Of a DNA stretch of 50,149 nucleotides, positions 36,894 to 44,729 are shown piece after piece (position 1 is the first letter of the stretch; the number at the start of each line of letters is the position of its first letter). The position numbers were made by a program, and so were the translations under genes. Source of the DNA: Thermoflexales bacterium (lineage in GTDB: Bacteria > Chloroflexota > Anaerolineae > J036 > Brachytrichaceae); the NCBI GenBank assembly GCA_019694215.1, contig JAIBCK010000012.1, positions 1 to 50,149 on the forward strand, given 5' to 3'. The notes under the pieces are model-generated. The model saw nothing but the letters and a program-made list of their open reading frames with translations. It was not told the DNA's origin and did not search any database.

Positions 36894-37514
36894 ATGTTGA
36901 AGAAAGTGATCTTTGTTGCCTTGATCGTCCTGGCCGCCCTGTCTGGGGTGCTCGTGGCGAAGATGATCGCGGACCCACCAAACTACGCGCCCGTCGCACA
37001 AACCGGCGGAATGGTCGTCTCGAATCCGCGTGTCATCCCGGACTACCGGCTCGTCGACATGAACGGCAAGCCCTTTGAACTCTCATCGCTGCGCGGCAAA
37101 TCGGTGTTCGTCTTCTTTGGTTATACTTTTTGCCCGGATGTCTGCCCGCTCACGCTGGCCGAGCTAAAGCAGGTCAAGGCGCTGCTCGGGCCACAGGCTG
37201 CCAACACGGTCTTCCTCTATGTCAGCGTCGATCCCGAGCGCGACACACCGGCGGTGCTAAAGACCTACGTGACCGCGTTTGACCCGGAGTTTCTGGCGGT
37301 GACCGGCGACATCGACACGGTGCGGCGCTTTGCGACGGAATTCGGCGCGGCCTTCGAGAAGCAGCGCCCCGAAGGGACGTCGGCGACGTATCTGGTCAAC
37401 CACACGGCCTTCACCTACCTGCTCGATGCCGACGGCAAGTGGCGCATGACCTTTGCCTACCGCACGCCCGTAGACGCTGTCGCCCGCGACGCTGGAAAGT
37501 ACATCGCGAGATAG
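36894..37514 (+). CDS. SCO1/SenC family copper chaperone
   Basis: About 206 residues. One N-terminal membrane anchor (about 3-24) is followed by a thioredoxin-fold outer domain. The copper-binding Cys pair is in FCPDVCP (Cys80, Cys84) and the third ligand is His170 in LVNHTAF, so all three ligands are present. SCO proteins deliver copper to the CuA site of cytochrome c oxidase or handle thiols. No oxidase genes lie next to it, so its partner is elsewhere. Longer in-frame readings into the divergent gene are not needed. It is followed by a bidirectional terminator. Confidence 0.92.
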   Translation: MLKKVIFVALIVLAALSGVLVAKMIADPPNYAPVAQTGGMVVSNPRVIPDYRLVDMNGKPFELSSLRGKSVFVFFGYTFCPDVCPLTLAELKQVKALLGPQAANTVFLYVSVDPERDTPAVLKTYVTAFDPEFLAVTGDIDTVRRFATEFGAAFEKQRPEGTSATYLVNHTAFTYLLDADGKWRMTFAYRTPVDAVARDAGKYIAR

Positions 37515-37540
37515 CGCCGCCGATGTAGCGCCGGGCCCCG

Positions 37541-37577
37541 GAAAAACAGACACGCCGGACATGACGTCCGGCGTGTT
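37541..37577. terminator. Bidirectional terminator between SCO1-like and S1-domain genes
   Basis: Perfect 11-bp stem (37550-37560 with 37566-37576) and a 5-nt loop. On the minus strand it is followed by CTGTTTTTC, a good T-tract; on the plus strand by TCGTTTC. It serves two convergent genes. Confidence 0.85.
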
Positions 37578-37613
37578 CGTTTCTTCGCGAGGAGCCCACG
37601 CGCCAGGGCGCGC

Positions 37614-38600
37614 TCAGGCGCTCTTCTGCTTCTTGAGCTGTTCGAGCGTGCGCTCGAGCGCCTCGTTCAGCTGGCGCTGCTTCTTCTGCGGCTTGGCCGC
37701 TGTCGCAGCCGCATCGGCGTAGCCACGCTGGCCGGCGCGCGCCTTCTGCAGCGCCGCAGCCATCGGGGAGATCTCCTCCTCGGGGCCGCTTGATAGCGCC
37801 ATGTCCTCAGGGTTGATCCCTTCCATCTTCAGGTCGATGCGCTTGCGGGTCGGGTCGACGAAGGTCACCCGCACATCGATCTCCTCACCGACCGCGACAA
37901 AGTCGCCGACGTTGATGAAACCGCCACCAAACGACGCGGCCTTGAGCAGGCCCTCGCGCTCGGCACCAATCTCGATGTAGGCGCCGTTGCGCTCGATGCG
38001 CGCGACCTTGCCCTTGAAGACGTCGCCCTTCTTGATCGACTCCCACGGCAGGGCGGGCGGCTCGATCATGGTGAAGCCGACGCGGCGCTTCTGCTCGCTG
38101 GCTTCCATCACCCAGACTTTCTCCAGCACATCGCCCACCTTGGGGCGATTGGCCGTCGTCATCAGGTTGAAGGGGACCAGGCCATGCTTCGGCCCGTCGA
38201 AGTCGACAAAGGCGCCGAACTTCTCGACGGCGACGACCTTGACGTTTTCGAGCACGCCACCGATGCGCAGATCGCTCCAGTCCATCGTCGGCGGCTTGCG
38301 CATGTCGAGATCCACGCGGTGCTTCTCGGCATTGATCGCCGTCACATACACCGAGATGGGATCGCCCGCCTTGAAATGGTCGGCTACGCGGGTAACCGCG
38401 CCGCCGTCCGGGGCCAGCATCTTGGAGATGTGAACATAGCCGTCGACGCCTTCGAGATGCACGAGGGCACCCCCAAGATCGACGCGCGTAACGGTCCCGG
38501 TATGGTGGGACTTCAGGACAACGCCCTCGGGCATTGCGACGGCAGGGCTTGCGGCCGGTGCTTCTGGGGTTGCTTCAGGGGTAATGACTTCGGTACTCAC
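37614..38600 (-). CDS. S1 RNA-binding domain protein (RpsA-like)
   Basis: 328 residues with three S1 (OB-fold) repeats at about 28-100, 112-180 and 188-262. Recognisable pieces are TGTVTRVDLGGALVHLEGVDGYVHIS, split here as TGTVTRVDLGG and GVDGYVHIS, then FGAFVDFDGPKHGLVP and NGAYIEIGAEREGLLK. The tail (about 275-328) is charged and Ala/Lys/Gln-rich. It is shorter than the six-repeat ribosomal protein S1 of enterobacteria but in the range of reduced S1 proteins, so it may bind mRNA on the ribosome. It starts at GTG 38600, which overlaps the rsmI stop (GTGA), with GAGGAG upstream. Confidence 0.85.
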   Translation of the reverse strand: MSTEVITPEATPEAPAASPAVAMPEGVVLKSHHTGTVTRVDLGGALVHLEGVDGYVHISKMLAPDGGAVTRVADHFKAGDPISVYVTAINAEKHRVDLDMRKPPTMDWSDLRIGGVLENVKVVAVEKFGAFVDFDGPKHGLVPFNLMTTANRPKVGDVLEKVWVMEASEQKRRVGFTMIEPPALPWESIKKGDVFKGKVARIERNGAYIEIGAEREGLLKAASFGGGFINVGDFVAVGEEIDVRVTFVDPTRKRIDLKMEGINPEDMALSSGPEEEISPMAAALQKARAGQRGYADAAATAAKPQKKQRQLNEALERTLEQLKKQKSA

Positions 38601-39454
38601 GACTCGCTCCTCGGATAAATTGCAGCAGAGTATTTTACCCTATCGATTTCCCGGGTCACGTCGCGGCGCGACCAGCCCGACAACGCGGCGACCTGAGCGG
38701 CCGCATCCCGCCCGGAAACGCCCCGCGCCAGCCGCTCCCGAAGCTCGGCGTGCACCCGGGCCTCCTCCCATACCTCGCTGACCCCCGTGACGGCCCCGGC
38801 CAGGACCACGACGAACTCCCCGCGCGGCGGATGCGCCTGGAGGTGGGCGACCGCCTCATCGCAGCGGCCGCGCCAGAAGGTCTCAAACCGCTTGGTGAGC
38901 TCACGCGCCAGGCACAGCCCGCGCGACGGGAAGGCGGCGGCCAGCGCGGCAACGGTCTCCCCGATCCGGTGTGGAGCCTCGTAAAGGACCGTTGTGCGGG
39001 TCTCTGTGCGCAACTGCGCAACCCAGTCTGCGAGCGCGCCCGCCCGACGCGGGGCAAAGCCCACAAAGACGAACTGGTCGGTCGGCAGCCCCGATGCGCT
39101 CACGGCCGCAATCACCGCGCTGGGGCCAGGGACAGGAGAGACGGTGTGGCCGGCGGCCAGCGCGGCGTTGACCAACTCGAAACCAGGATCGCTGATGCCC
39201 GGCGAACCGGCGTCGCTCACCAGGGCCACGTCGCCGCGCTCGAGCGCCTGTAGCAGCGCGCCCTCGCGTCCGCCCTTGTTGTGCTCGTGATAGCTCGTCG
39301 TTGGCGTCGTGATCGAATGATGGTCGAGAAGAATGCGCGTTGTGCGAGTGTCCTCCGCCGCGATCAGGCTGACCTCGCGCAGGATGCGCAACGCGCGCAG
39401 GGTGATGTCCTCCAGATTGCCGATGGGCGTGGCGACGAGATAGAGGGTGCCCAT
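38597..39454 (-). CDS. rsmI: 16S rRNA (cytidine(1402)-2'-O)-methyltransferase
   Basis: Methylates the ribose of C1402 in the 16S rRNA decoding centre; tetrapyrrole-methylase fold, 285 residues. Hallmarks: LYLVATPIGNLEDIT at the N-terminus, AAEDTRTTRILL, SDAGSPGISDPG and PVPGPSAVIAAVSASG, then RELTKRFE. The C-terminus has the short helical domain typical of the family. It lies 4 bp after the parvulin lipoprotein gene and overlaps the S1-domain gene, forming one operon. Confidence 0.96.
   Translation of the reverse strand: MGTLYLVATPIGNLEDITLRALRILREVSLIAAEDTRTTRILLDHHSITTPTTSYHEHNKGGREGALLQALERGDVALVSDAGSPGISDPGFELVNAALAAGHTVSPVPGPSAVIAAVSASGLPTDQFVFVGFAPRRAGALADWVAQLRTETRTTVLYEAPHRIGETVAALAAAFPSRGLCLARELTKRFETFWRGRCDEAVAHLQAHPPRGEFVVVLAGAVTGVSEVWEEARVHAELRERLARGVSGRDAAAQVAALSGWSRRDVTREIDRVKYSAAIYPRSES
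38632..38637 (-). promoter_or_regulatory. Possible internal -10 box TAAAAT for the S1-domain gene
   Basis: TAAAAT within the 3' end of rsmI, about 31 nt before GTG 38600; a GAGGAG ribosome binding site follows. Confidence 0.35.
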
Positions 39455-39458
39455 CGCG

Positions 39459-40424
39459 CTACCGCAGTCGCTCGATCGTCGCCGCCTTGCGCAGCTTTTC
39501 GAGATAGGCCTGAACCGCCGCCTGTTGCAGGGCGGCCTGGTCGTCGGCGCTGAGCGGGCGGGTCTGGCGCTCGGTCACCTTGATGACGTGAAAGCCAATC
39601 GGGCTGGACACCACCGCCGAGATGCCGTTTGGCTGCAGCGCAAAGGCGGCGGTCTCGACCTCCTGCCACACCAGGGTGCCCGTCCCGCGGGTGAACCAGC
39701 CCAGGTCCCCGCCGGCCGATTTGGTGCTGGTGTCGATGCTGTAGGTCTGCGCGAGCGCCGCGAAATTTCCACCCGCGACAGCCTGCGCGCGGACGCGATC
39801 GGCCTCGGCCTTTGTCGCCAGGACGATGTGCCAGGCGTGCGCATACTCGGCCGTGCGCGGCATCCCGGCGACGATGCGCTCGCGCAGCGCGGCATACACC
39901 AGATCGGCGCGGGCCATGCGCCGCGCGTCATCCTCGGTCATCACGTTCTGCTTCAGCCAGGCCTCGAAGGCCGGCCGCCCGCCGCGATACTGGATCAGCG
40001 TCTTGATCTCATCATCGACATCGCGCTCGCTGATGGTGATCCCCAGCCGTTGTGCTTCCTGGTCGAGCAGTGCGCGGTCGATCAGGGCATCCAGCGCGAC
40101 TGCGGTGAGTTGGGTCGCCAATTGTCGGCCGGCCGCGGAGGCGGGATCCGGCCGCGAGGGATCGGCCGCGATGTAGCGCGCCAGCTCGGCCTCGAACGCC
40201 GAAAGGGGGATGTCCTGCCCGTTGACGCGCGCGGCGACCGGGCCGCGGGTCGGTGCGGGCGTGGCGGTTGGCGGCGGCGGCGGGGTGTTCGTGCGCGGCG
40301 CCGCAGTGGCGTTGAGCGCGCCGGGTGCCACAGGAACCGGCGTCGTGGTGGGCGCGGGGGTGGGGGTGTTGGAGCAGGCGCTGAGGATCAGGCCGAACAG
40401 CGCAAGGGCGCGGCGGAGTCGCAT
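39459..40424 (-). CDS. Parvulin-type peptidyl-prolyl isomerase lipoprotein
   Basis: About 321 residues. A short signal peptide ends in the lipobox LSAC (Cys17), so the protein should be lipid-anchored outside the membrane. A Thr/Pro-rich linker (about 20-62) is followed by a SurA-like N-terminal helical region and the parvulin domain (about 205-305), with HIVLATKAEADRV, GGDLGWFTRGT and GFHVIKVTER. It assists folding of exported proteins, as PrsA or SurA do. ATG 40424 is exactly 7 nt after TAAAAT and gives a clean signal peptide; ATG 40433 overlaps that box. Confidence 0.9.
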   Translation of the reverse strand: MRLRRALALFGLILSACSNTPTPAPTTTPVPVAPGALNATAAPRTNTPPPPPTATPAPTRGPVAARVNGQDIPLSAFEAELARYIAADPSRPDPASAAGRQLATQLTAVALDALIDRALLDQEAQRLGITISERDVDDEIKTLIQYRGGRPAFEAWLKQNVMTEDDARRMARADLVYAALRERIVAGMPRTAEYAHAWHIVLATKAEADRVRAQAVAGGNFAALAQTYSIDTSTKSAGGDLGWFTRGTGTLVWQEVETAAFALQPNGISAVVSSPIGFHVIKVTERQTRPLSADDQAALQQAAVQAYLEKLRKAATIERLR

Positions 40425-40431
40425 GGCCGAC

Positions 40432-40437
40432 ATTTTA
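40432..40437 (-). promoter_or_regulatory. -10 box TAAAAT of the parvulin gene
   Basis: TAAAAT, 7 nt, then ATG 40424; an ATG overlaps the box, as at 239 and 27456. Confidence 0.55.
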
Positions 40438-40461
40438 AGGCCCCGGCCCGCAGTCTCGCCC

Positions 40462-40716
40462 TCATCCACGCCGCCGCGTCGCTCGGATGATCCAGGCGCC
40501 CGCAAACACGAACATGCCGGCGACGCCGGCCGCAAACGCGGTCACGACAAAGGCGGCCGCCAGCGCATTCGCCTCGTGGTCGTCGATGCGGCCCGCCAGT
40601 ACGGCCGTCTTGGTCTCAGCCACATACTCGGGCCGCGGCGCAACGGGATGGGCAAACTCCGCCAGCGCGCGCTCGAGCGCGCTGACATCGTGAGCGTGTT
40701 GTGCGCGCGCGCTCAT
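40462..40716 (-). CDS. Small membrane protein, putative anti-sigma partner
   Basis: 84 residues. A soluble N-terminal part with an amphipathic helix (DVSALERALAEF) leads to one membrane segment at about 50-75 (ALAAAFVVTAFAAGVAGMFVFAGAW) written in two parts: ALAAAFVVTAF and AAGVAGMFVFAGAW. A basic tail RRRG ends it. Its ATG overlaps the sigma-factor stop (ATGA), the usual arrangement for ECF sigma/anti-sigma pairs. The zinc-binding HxxxCxxC motif of classical anti-sigma factors is absent, so the role rests on context. Confidence 0.6.
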   Translation of the reverse strand: MSARAQHAHDVSALERALAEFAHPVAPRPEYVAETKTAVLAGRIDDHEANALAAAFVVTAFAAGVAGMFVFAGAWIIRATRRRG

Positions 40717-41312
40717 GGCTGTGCCTCCATCAACTCGCGCAATTGCTCGAGGGTGCGGTGATACAGCGACTTGATGGCGCCCTCGCTTCGGCGCATGATC
40801 ACGCCGATCTCAGCGTTTTGAAGCTGCTGCGAGAACTTGAGCGCGATGAGCTGCTGGCGCTCCTCGGGCAGCCGCGCAAACGCCAGCGCCAGGCGACGCT
40901 GATCGAGGCGCAGGTCGATGGCGTGGTCGGCGTCGTCGTGGTGATGGACTTCGCGGCTGGTCATGTCCTCCAGGCTGACCTGGGGATGCCGGCCATTGTC
41001 ACGGTGGAAGTTGGCCACGACGTTGTGGGCGATGCGATACAGCCACGCCGTGAATGGCACGCCACGGTCGTCGAAGCGCTGGATGTGCTTGAGTGCCCGC
41101 ATGAAAACGCGCGCGTTCAGGTCCTCCGCATCCTCGCGGTTTCCCACCCGGTAGTAGACGTAGCGATAGATCGTTGACACGTGCCGCTCATACAGGATGC
41201 CAAAGACCGCCGGGTCCTCGCGCGCCGCCAGCGCCAGCTCCTTGTCGCTGCGCGGATCAACGCCGCTTTCCCCGTCTTCGGCATCGGTGCTTGCTTGGTA
41301 TTGAGACAGCAT
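40713..41312 (-). CDS. ECF-type RNA polymerase sigma factor
   Basis: About 199 residues. Region 2 shows FGILYERHVSTIYRYVYYRV and REDAEDLNARVFMRA, then PFTAWLYRIAHNVV. Region 4 (about 135-190) has FARLPEERQQLIALKF and a helix-turn-helix AEIGVIMRRSEGAIKSLYHR. ATG 41312 is used; GTG 41321 lies within a hairpin. The promoter overlaps that of the divergent glycosyltransferase. The gene is coupled to a small membrane protein that may hold it inactive. The signal it answers is unknown. Confidence 0.9.
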   Translation of the reverse strand: MLSQYQASTDAEDGESGVDPRSDKELALAAREDPAVFGILYERHVSTIYRYVYYRVGNREDAEDLNARVFMRALKHIQRFDDRGVPFTAWLYRIAHNVVANFHRDNGRHPQVSLEDMTSREVHHHDDADHAIDLRLDQRRLALAFARLPEERQQLIALKFSQQLQNAEIGVIMRRSEGAIKSLYHRTLEQLRELMEAQP

Positions 41313-41319
41313 AAAGAAC

Positions 41320-41338
41320 ACGCGCCGGGGCGGCGCGT
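41320..41338. other. Hairpin in the sigma-factor leader
   Basis: ACGCGCCG-GGG-CGGCGCGT: an 8-bp perfect stem with a 3-nt loop. It fills most of the sigma-factor mRNA leader, ending 7 nt before ATG 41312 with no visible ribosome binding site. Confidence 0.6.
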
Positions 41339-41344
41339 TTCGGC

Positions 41345-41354
41345 ATTCTATAAT
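41345..41354. promoter_or_regulatory. Overlapping divergent -10 boxes
   Basis: ATTCTATAAT contains TATAAT (41349-41354) on the plus strand for the glycosyltransferase, 8 nt before GTG 41363, and TAGAAT (41350-41345) on the minus strand for the sigma factor. The two boxes share two base pairs, so only one can be used at a time. Confidence 0.6.
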
Positions 41355-41362
41355 GTCTTTTC

Positions 41363-42295
41363 GTGATATCCGTCGTCATCCCGACCTGGAACGGTGCCCA
41401 CCACTTGCCGGTCTGCCTCCAGGCGCTGCGGCGACAGACCACGCCCCCGTGCGAAGTGCTCCTCATCGACAACGCGTCGACCGACGACACGGCGGCGCTG
41501 GTCGCGCGCGACTTCCCCGAGGTCACCCACATTCGGCTGCCCAGCAATCAGCTCTTCGCGGGCGCATGCAACGTCGGCCTGCGGGCTGCGCGCGGCGATG
41601 CCATCGCGCTGCTCAACAACGACACGGAGGCCGATCCGCGCTGGATCGAGCGCGTCCAGGCCACGCTCGATGCGCATCCGGAGGCCGGTTTTGTCGCCAG
41701 CAAGCTGCGCCTGTTCGATGCGCGCGAGAAGCTGCACTCGGCCGGCGACTTCTACTCGGTACGCGGGGTGCCGGGCAACCGCGGGGTCTGGCAGATCGAC
41801 GCGGGTCAGTTTGACCAACCCCATGTCTTTGGCGCCTGTGGCGCGGCTTCGGTCTACCGCCGCACGATGCTCGACAAGGTCGGGCTGCTCGATGAGACCT
41901 TTCAGTTTTCCTGCGAGGACGTCGACCTGTCGTGGCGCGCGCAGCTGGCTGGCTACCGTTGTGCCTTTGCCAGCGATGCCATCGTCTATCACAAGGTCAG
42001 CGCGACCGGGGGCGGCACGCTGAACAGCTACTACGACGGCCGCAATTTCCTGTGGCTGCTATTCAAGGATGTCCCGGGGGAAGTCTGGCGCGCGCATGCC
42101 GGCCGCATTCTGCGCGAGCAGCTCTCGATCACCTGGTCGGCGCTGAAAGCCTGGCGCGGGAAGGCCGCCCGCAACCGCCTGAAGGGCCAGCTGGCCGGCT
42201 GGCTTGGCGCCCCGCGCATGCTCGCGCGCCGACGCGCCGTGCAACGCACCCGCGTCATCGACGGGCCGGCCGTCCTCGCGCTGCTCTCGCCCTGA
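41363..42295 (+). CDS. Family 2 glycosyltransferase
   Basis: 310 residues, GT-A fold, starting at GTG 41363. Motifs: VVIPTWNGAHHLP, LLIDNASTDDT, ALLNNDTEADPRW (DxD-like) and a C-terminal FSCEDVDLSWRAQLAGYR. It resembles rhamnosyltransferases and the enzyme at 31501-32445. The last 70 residues are basic and may lie on the membrane. It is transcribed alone and divergently from the ECF sigma factor, through overlapping promoters. Sugar and acceptor are unknown. Confidence 0.88.
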   Translation: MISVVIPTWNGAHHLPVCLQALRRQTTPPCEVLLIDNASTDDTAALVARDFPEVTHIRLPSNQLFAGACNVGLRAARGDAIALLNNDTEADPRWIERVQATLDAHPEAGFVASKLRLFDAREKLHSAGDFYSVRGVPGNRGVWQIDAGQFDQPHVFGACGAASVYRRTMLDKVGLLDETFQFSCEDVDLSWRAQLAGYRCAFASDAIVYHKVSATGGGTLNSYYDGRNFLWLLFKDVPGEVWRAHAGRILREQLSITWSALKAWRGKAARNRLKGQLAGWLGAPRMLARRRAVQRTRVIDGPAVLALLSP

Positions 42296-42307
42296 GCGAC
42301 GGCGCGC

Positions 42308-43564
42308 CTAACGCGTCGGCGGTGCGGTCGGCGGTGCGCCGCGGGTCGGGCGCCAGACAAAGCGCCGCGCCGCGCTGGGCGGGCTGACATCGCGGTAGGT
42401 GCGCGCACCGGTGACGGGATCGACCGCGACCAGCTCCTTGACCTGCACCCACCAGGCAAACGATTGCTGTTCGAGCCCGCCAAGCAGGCTGGTCGCCAGG
42501 CGCAGTGAGGTCGCCTTGGTTTCGAAGATGGGCACCAACGTCGCCCCGGCCGGCTGGACTTGCACGACATACCACTCGTTCTCGCGCAGCAAGCCCGATG
42601 ACAGCCAGCGCAGCGTGAGGGTGTCCTCGGTGGCGGTGATGGTCTCGCCATCCAGGGGCGCGGTGAGCTGCGGCGCGGCATAGCCGGTGCGCGGCGTTGG
42701 CGTCTGCGCGATGATCGGCGTGTTGGTGATGGACGGCGTCGGTGTGGCGAAGATGAGCGTCAATCGTTGCCCAATGGTGATGCTGCAATCCTCATCCAGC
42801 TTGTTCTGCTGGATGATTTGCCGCACCGGGATGCGGAAGCGTTCGGCGATGATCCCGCACACATCACCCGGTTTGACCTCGTAGACGAGTTGCGGCGGCA
42901 GGGTGGCGGTGGGCTGCGGCGTCGCCGTCGGCTCGCGCGTCTCACCCGGGCGCAGGGTGGGTGTCGGTCCCACGGTCGGCGTATACCCCGGGATCAGCAG
43001 CTTGGCCCCCTCGACGATGAAGCAGCCACCGCCGATGGTGCTGATGTCGTTGTAGTCGGTCAGCGTGTCGACGCTGATGCTGTAATCCGCGGCGATGCTG
43101 CCGCAGGTGTCCCCAAAACGTACGACATACGTGGCCCGCGGCGCGACCGTGGCGGTGGCCGCCGGCGGCCGCGTGGCGGTCGGGGGCGGGGTGAGCGTCG
43201 GGCGGGGTGTGTTTGTCGGCTGGCGCGTGGCGGTCGGGGCCGGCGTCGCGGTCAAGGTCGGTGGCGCGGCGGCCCCAAACCCGCTCTCCAGGATCGAGCC
43301 CGCGCCCAGCGCGAGCAGGCCGATCACGCCGACGACGCCGATCACGCCCCAGGGCAGGCGCCGCGCAACGTTGAGCAGGCGGCCGCGCAGGGTCGGCGCG
43401 GCAGGCGGCAGGGCCGCCTGCGCGGGTGCCGCGTGTTCGGGCTCGACCACGACGATGATCGGGTCCGAGGCCTGCCCGCAGATGGGGCAAATTGCAGCCT
43501 CGGCCGCGATCTTCGAGCTGCATGAGGGGCAGCGTCGCGTGGCCTTTGCAGAGGAAGTCTGCAT
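42308..43564 (-). CDS. Zinc-ribbon, single-pass membrane protein with LysM domains
   Basis: 418 residues. The N-terminal cytoplasmic zinc ribbon has CPSC (12-15) and CPIC (26-29). One membrane segment (about 72-92, GVIGVVGVIGLLALGAG) is followed by a Thr/Pro-rich linker with PTATRQPTNTPRPTL. Two LysM domains (about 144-192 and 225-275) follow, each with a Cys pair that could form a disulfide, then a beta-rich C-terminal domain (about 295-400). It should span from cytoplasm to cell wall, binding peptidoglycan or related glycan outside. Its operon link to the HD gene (18 bp apart) is possible. Confidence 0.8.
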   Translation of the reverse strand: MQTSSAKATRRCPSCSSKIAAEAAICPICGQASDPIIVVVEPEHAAPAQAALPPAAPTLRGRLLNVARRLPWGVIGVVGVIGLLALGAGSILESGFGAAAPPTLTATPAPTATRQPTNTPRPTLTPPPTATRPPAATATVAPRATYVVRFGDTCGSIAADYSISVDTLTDYNDISTIGGGCFIVEGAKLLIPGYTPTVGPTPTLRPGETREPTATPQPTATLPPQLVYEVKPGDVCGIIAERFRIPVRQIIQQNKLDEDCSITIGQRLTLIFATPTPSITNTPIIAQTPTPRTGYAAPQLTAPLDGETITATEDTLTLRWLSSGLLRENEWYVVQVQPAGATLVPIFETKATSLRLATSLLGGLEQQSFAWWVQVKELVAVDPVTGARTYRDVSPPSAARRFVWRPTRGAPPTAPPTR

Positions 43565-43582
43565 GCGTTGGACGGGACGCGC

Positions 43583-44182
43583 TCAGGCCGCCCGCACACC
43601 ATCCAGGCCAAGCCGGGCCGCATCCGCCTGCATGGCCGCCAGCACGATTCCGATGTGCTCATCGAGCGGGACGCCGAGGTTGGCCGCCGCGTGCTCGATC
43701 TCCTCACGATGCACGCCCGCCGCAAACGCCTTCTCCTTCCACTTCTTCTTGATCGAGGAAAGCTGCACGTCCGCGACGTTCTTGCTGGGGCGGACAAAGG
43801 CGACGGCGGCAACGAATCCCGTCAGCTCATCGACGGCGACCAGCACCTTTTCCATCGCGCTCTCGGGCGCAACGCCCGTGCGCTCGGTGGCGTGGGCGAG
43901 GATTCCCCGCAGAATGGGCTCCGGCCAACCCAGCGAACGCAGGTGCTGCACGCCCATGATCGGGTGGCAGGTGTCGCCCGTCAGGGTGGGGTAGCGCTGA
44001 TAGTCGAAGTCGTGGATCAGCCCGAGCAGCCCCCATTCCTCGGGATCCCCGCCGTAGCGCGGCGCATACGCGCGCATGGCGGTCTCGACCGAGAGCATGT
44101 GGCGGATGAGGGCCGGGTCACTCGTCCATTCAGTCACCAGCGCCCAGGCTGCGGCGCGATCATGCCGGGGGGATTGCGTCAT
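43583..44182 (-). CDS. HD-domain phosphohydrolase
   Basis: About 199 residues, all helical. Metal-binding residues of the HD superfamily are visible: RHMLSVETAMR (first His), GLIHDFDYQRYP (HD pair) and HPIMGVQHL / LAHATERTG (further His), with VAVDELTGF later (Asp). Such proteins hydrolyse nucleotides or phosphate esters; the substrate cannot be told. ATG 44182 is 8 nt after a TAAACT box; the earlier ATG 44200 lies upstream of it. It is divergent from the cytochrome gene. Confidence 0.85.
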   Translation of the reverse strand: MTQSPRHDRAAAWALVTEWTSDPALIRHMLSVETAMRAYAPRYGGDPEEWGLLGLIHDFDYQRYPTLTGDTCHPIMGVQHLRSLGWPEPILRGILAHATERTGVAPESAMEKVLVAVDELTGFVAAVAFVRPSKNVADVQLSSIKKKWKEKAFAAGVHREEIEHAAANLGVPLDEHIGIVLAAMQADAARLGLDGVRAA

Positions 44183-44190
44183 AAGCGACG

Positions 44191-44196
44191 AGTTTA
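44191..44196 (-). promoter_or_regulatory. -10-like box TAAACT of the HD gene
   Basis: TAAACT ends 8 nt before ATG 44182 on the minus strand; a weak match but with the spacing seen repeatedly here. Confidence 0.35.
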
Positions 44197-44288
44197 GCAT
44201 GCGGGCGGCGCGCGCTGTGCGGGTGTGATGAACACGCTCTCATCGCCCCTTCATGACCGCGCGAGAAGTGAAAGCGAGAATCAACCTC

Positions 44289-44717
44289 ATGATGAAACGC
44301 CACCGACCCCTCAGCCTTGCCGTGGCCGGCCTCGTCGTGATCGCGGCGTCGACGGGCATTGCGCTGGCCACGCGGCCCGGTCAGCCCGCCGTCGCCGGGG
44401 ATCCCTCCAGCCTCGGCGCGCCGGCCGCATTGACCAACAGCGTCTTCGTGCCCGTTGTGCGCAACGCCCTGTGGGTGACGACGACGTCGTCGACCAACGC
44501 CCGCATGCTGGCCGCGAACTGCTTTCAGTGCCACGGCACCGATGGTCACGCCGTCGACGGCATGGATGGGCTTGCCGGCAAGTCGGCGCCCGACATCGTC
44601 AACGACATGCGAGACATGAGCGCCGGCACCATCGGCAACAACATCATGCGCGCGCATGCGCGCTCCTACACCGAGGCGGAGATCCAACTGATCGCCGACT
44701 ACTTCTCGAAGCAGTAA
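44289..44717 (+). CDS. Cytochrome c, sulfide dehydrogenase cytochrome subunit type
   Basis: About 142 residues. A signal peptide (MMKRHRPLSLAVAGLVVIA) is followed by one class I heme-binding site CFQCH at 78-82. IMRAHARSYTEAEIQLIADYF near the end, read here as IMRAHARSYTEAE then IQLIADYF, is typical of small c-type cytochromes. With the flavoprotein gene 12 bp downstream it forms the pair expected of flavocytochrome c sulfide dehydrogenase. ATG 44253 is an alternative start with a longer basic N-terminus. The protein should be exported by Sec and take electrons from the flavin subunit. Confidence 0.82.
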   Translation: MMKRHRPLSLAVAGLVVIAASTGIALATRPGQPAVAGDPSSLGAPAALTNSVFVPVVRNALWVTTTSSTNARMLAANCFQCHGTDGHAVDGMDGLAGKSAPDIVNDMRDMSAGTIGNNIMRAHARSYTEAEIQLIADYFSKQ

Positions 44718-44729
44718 GGGGGAAACGAC

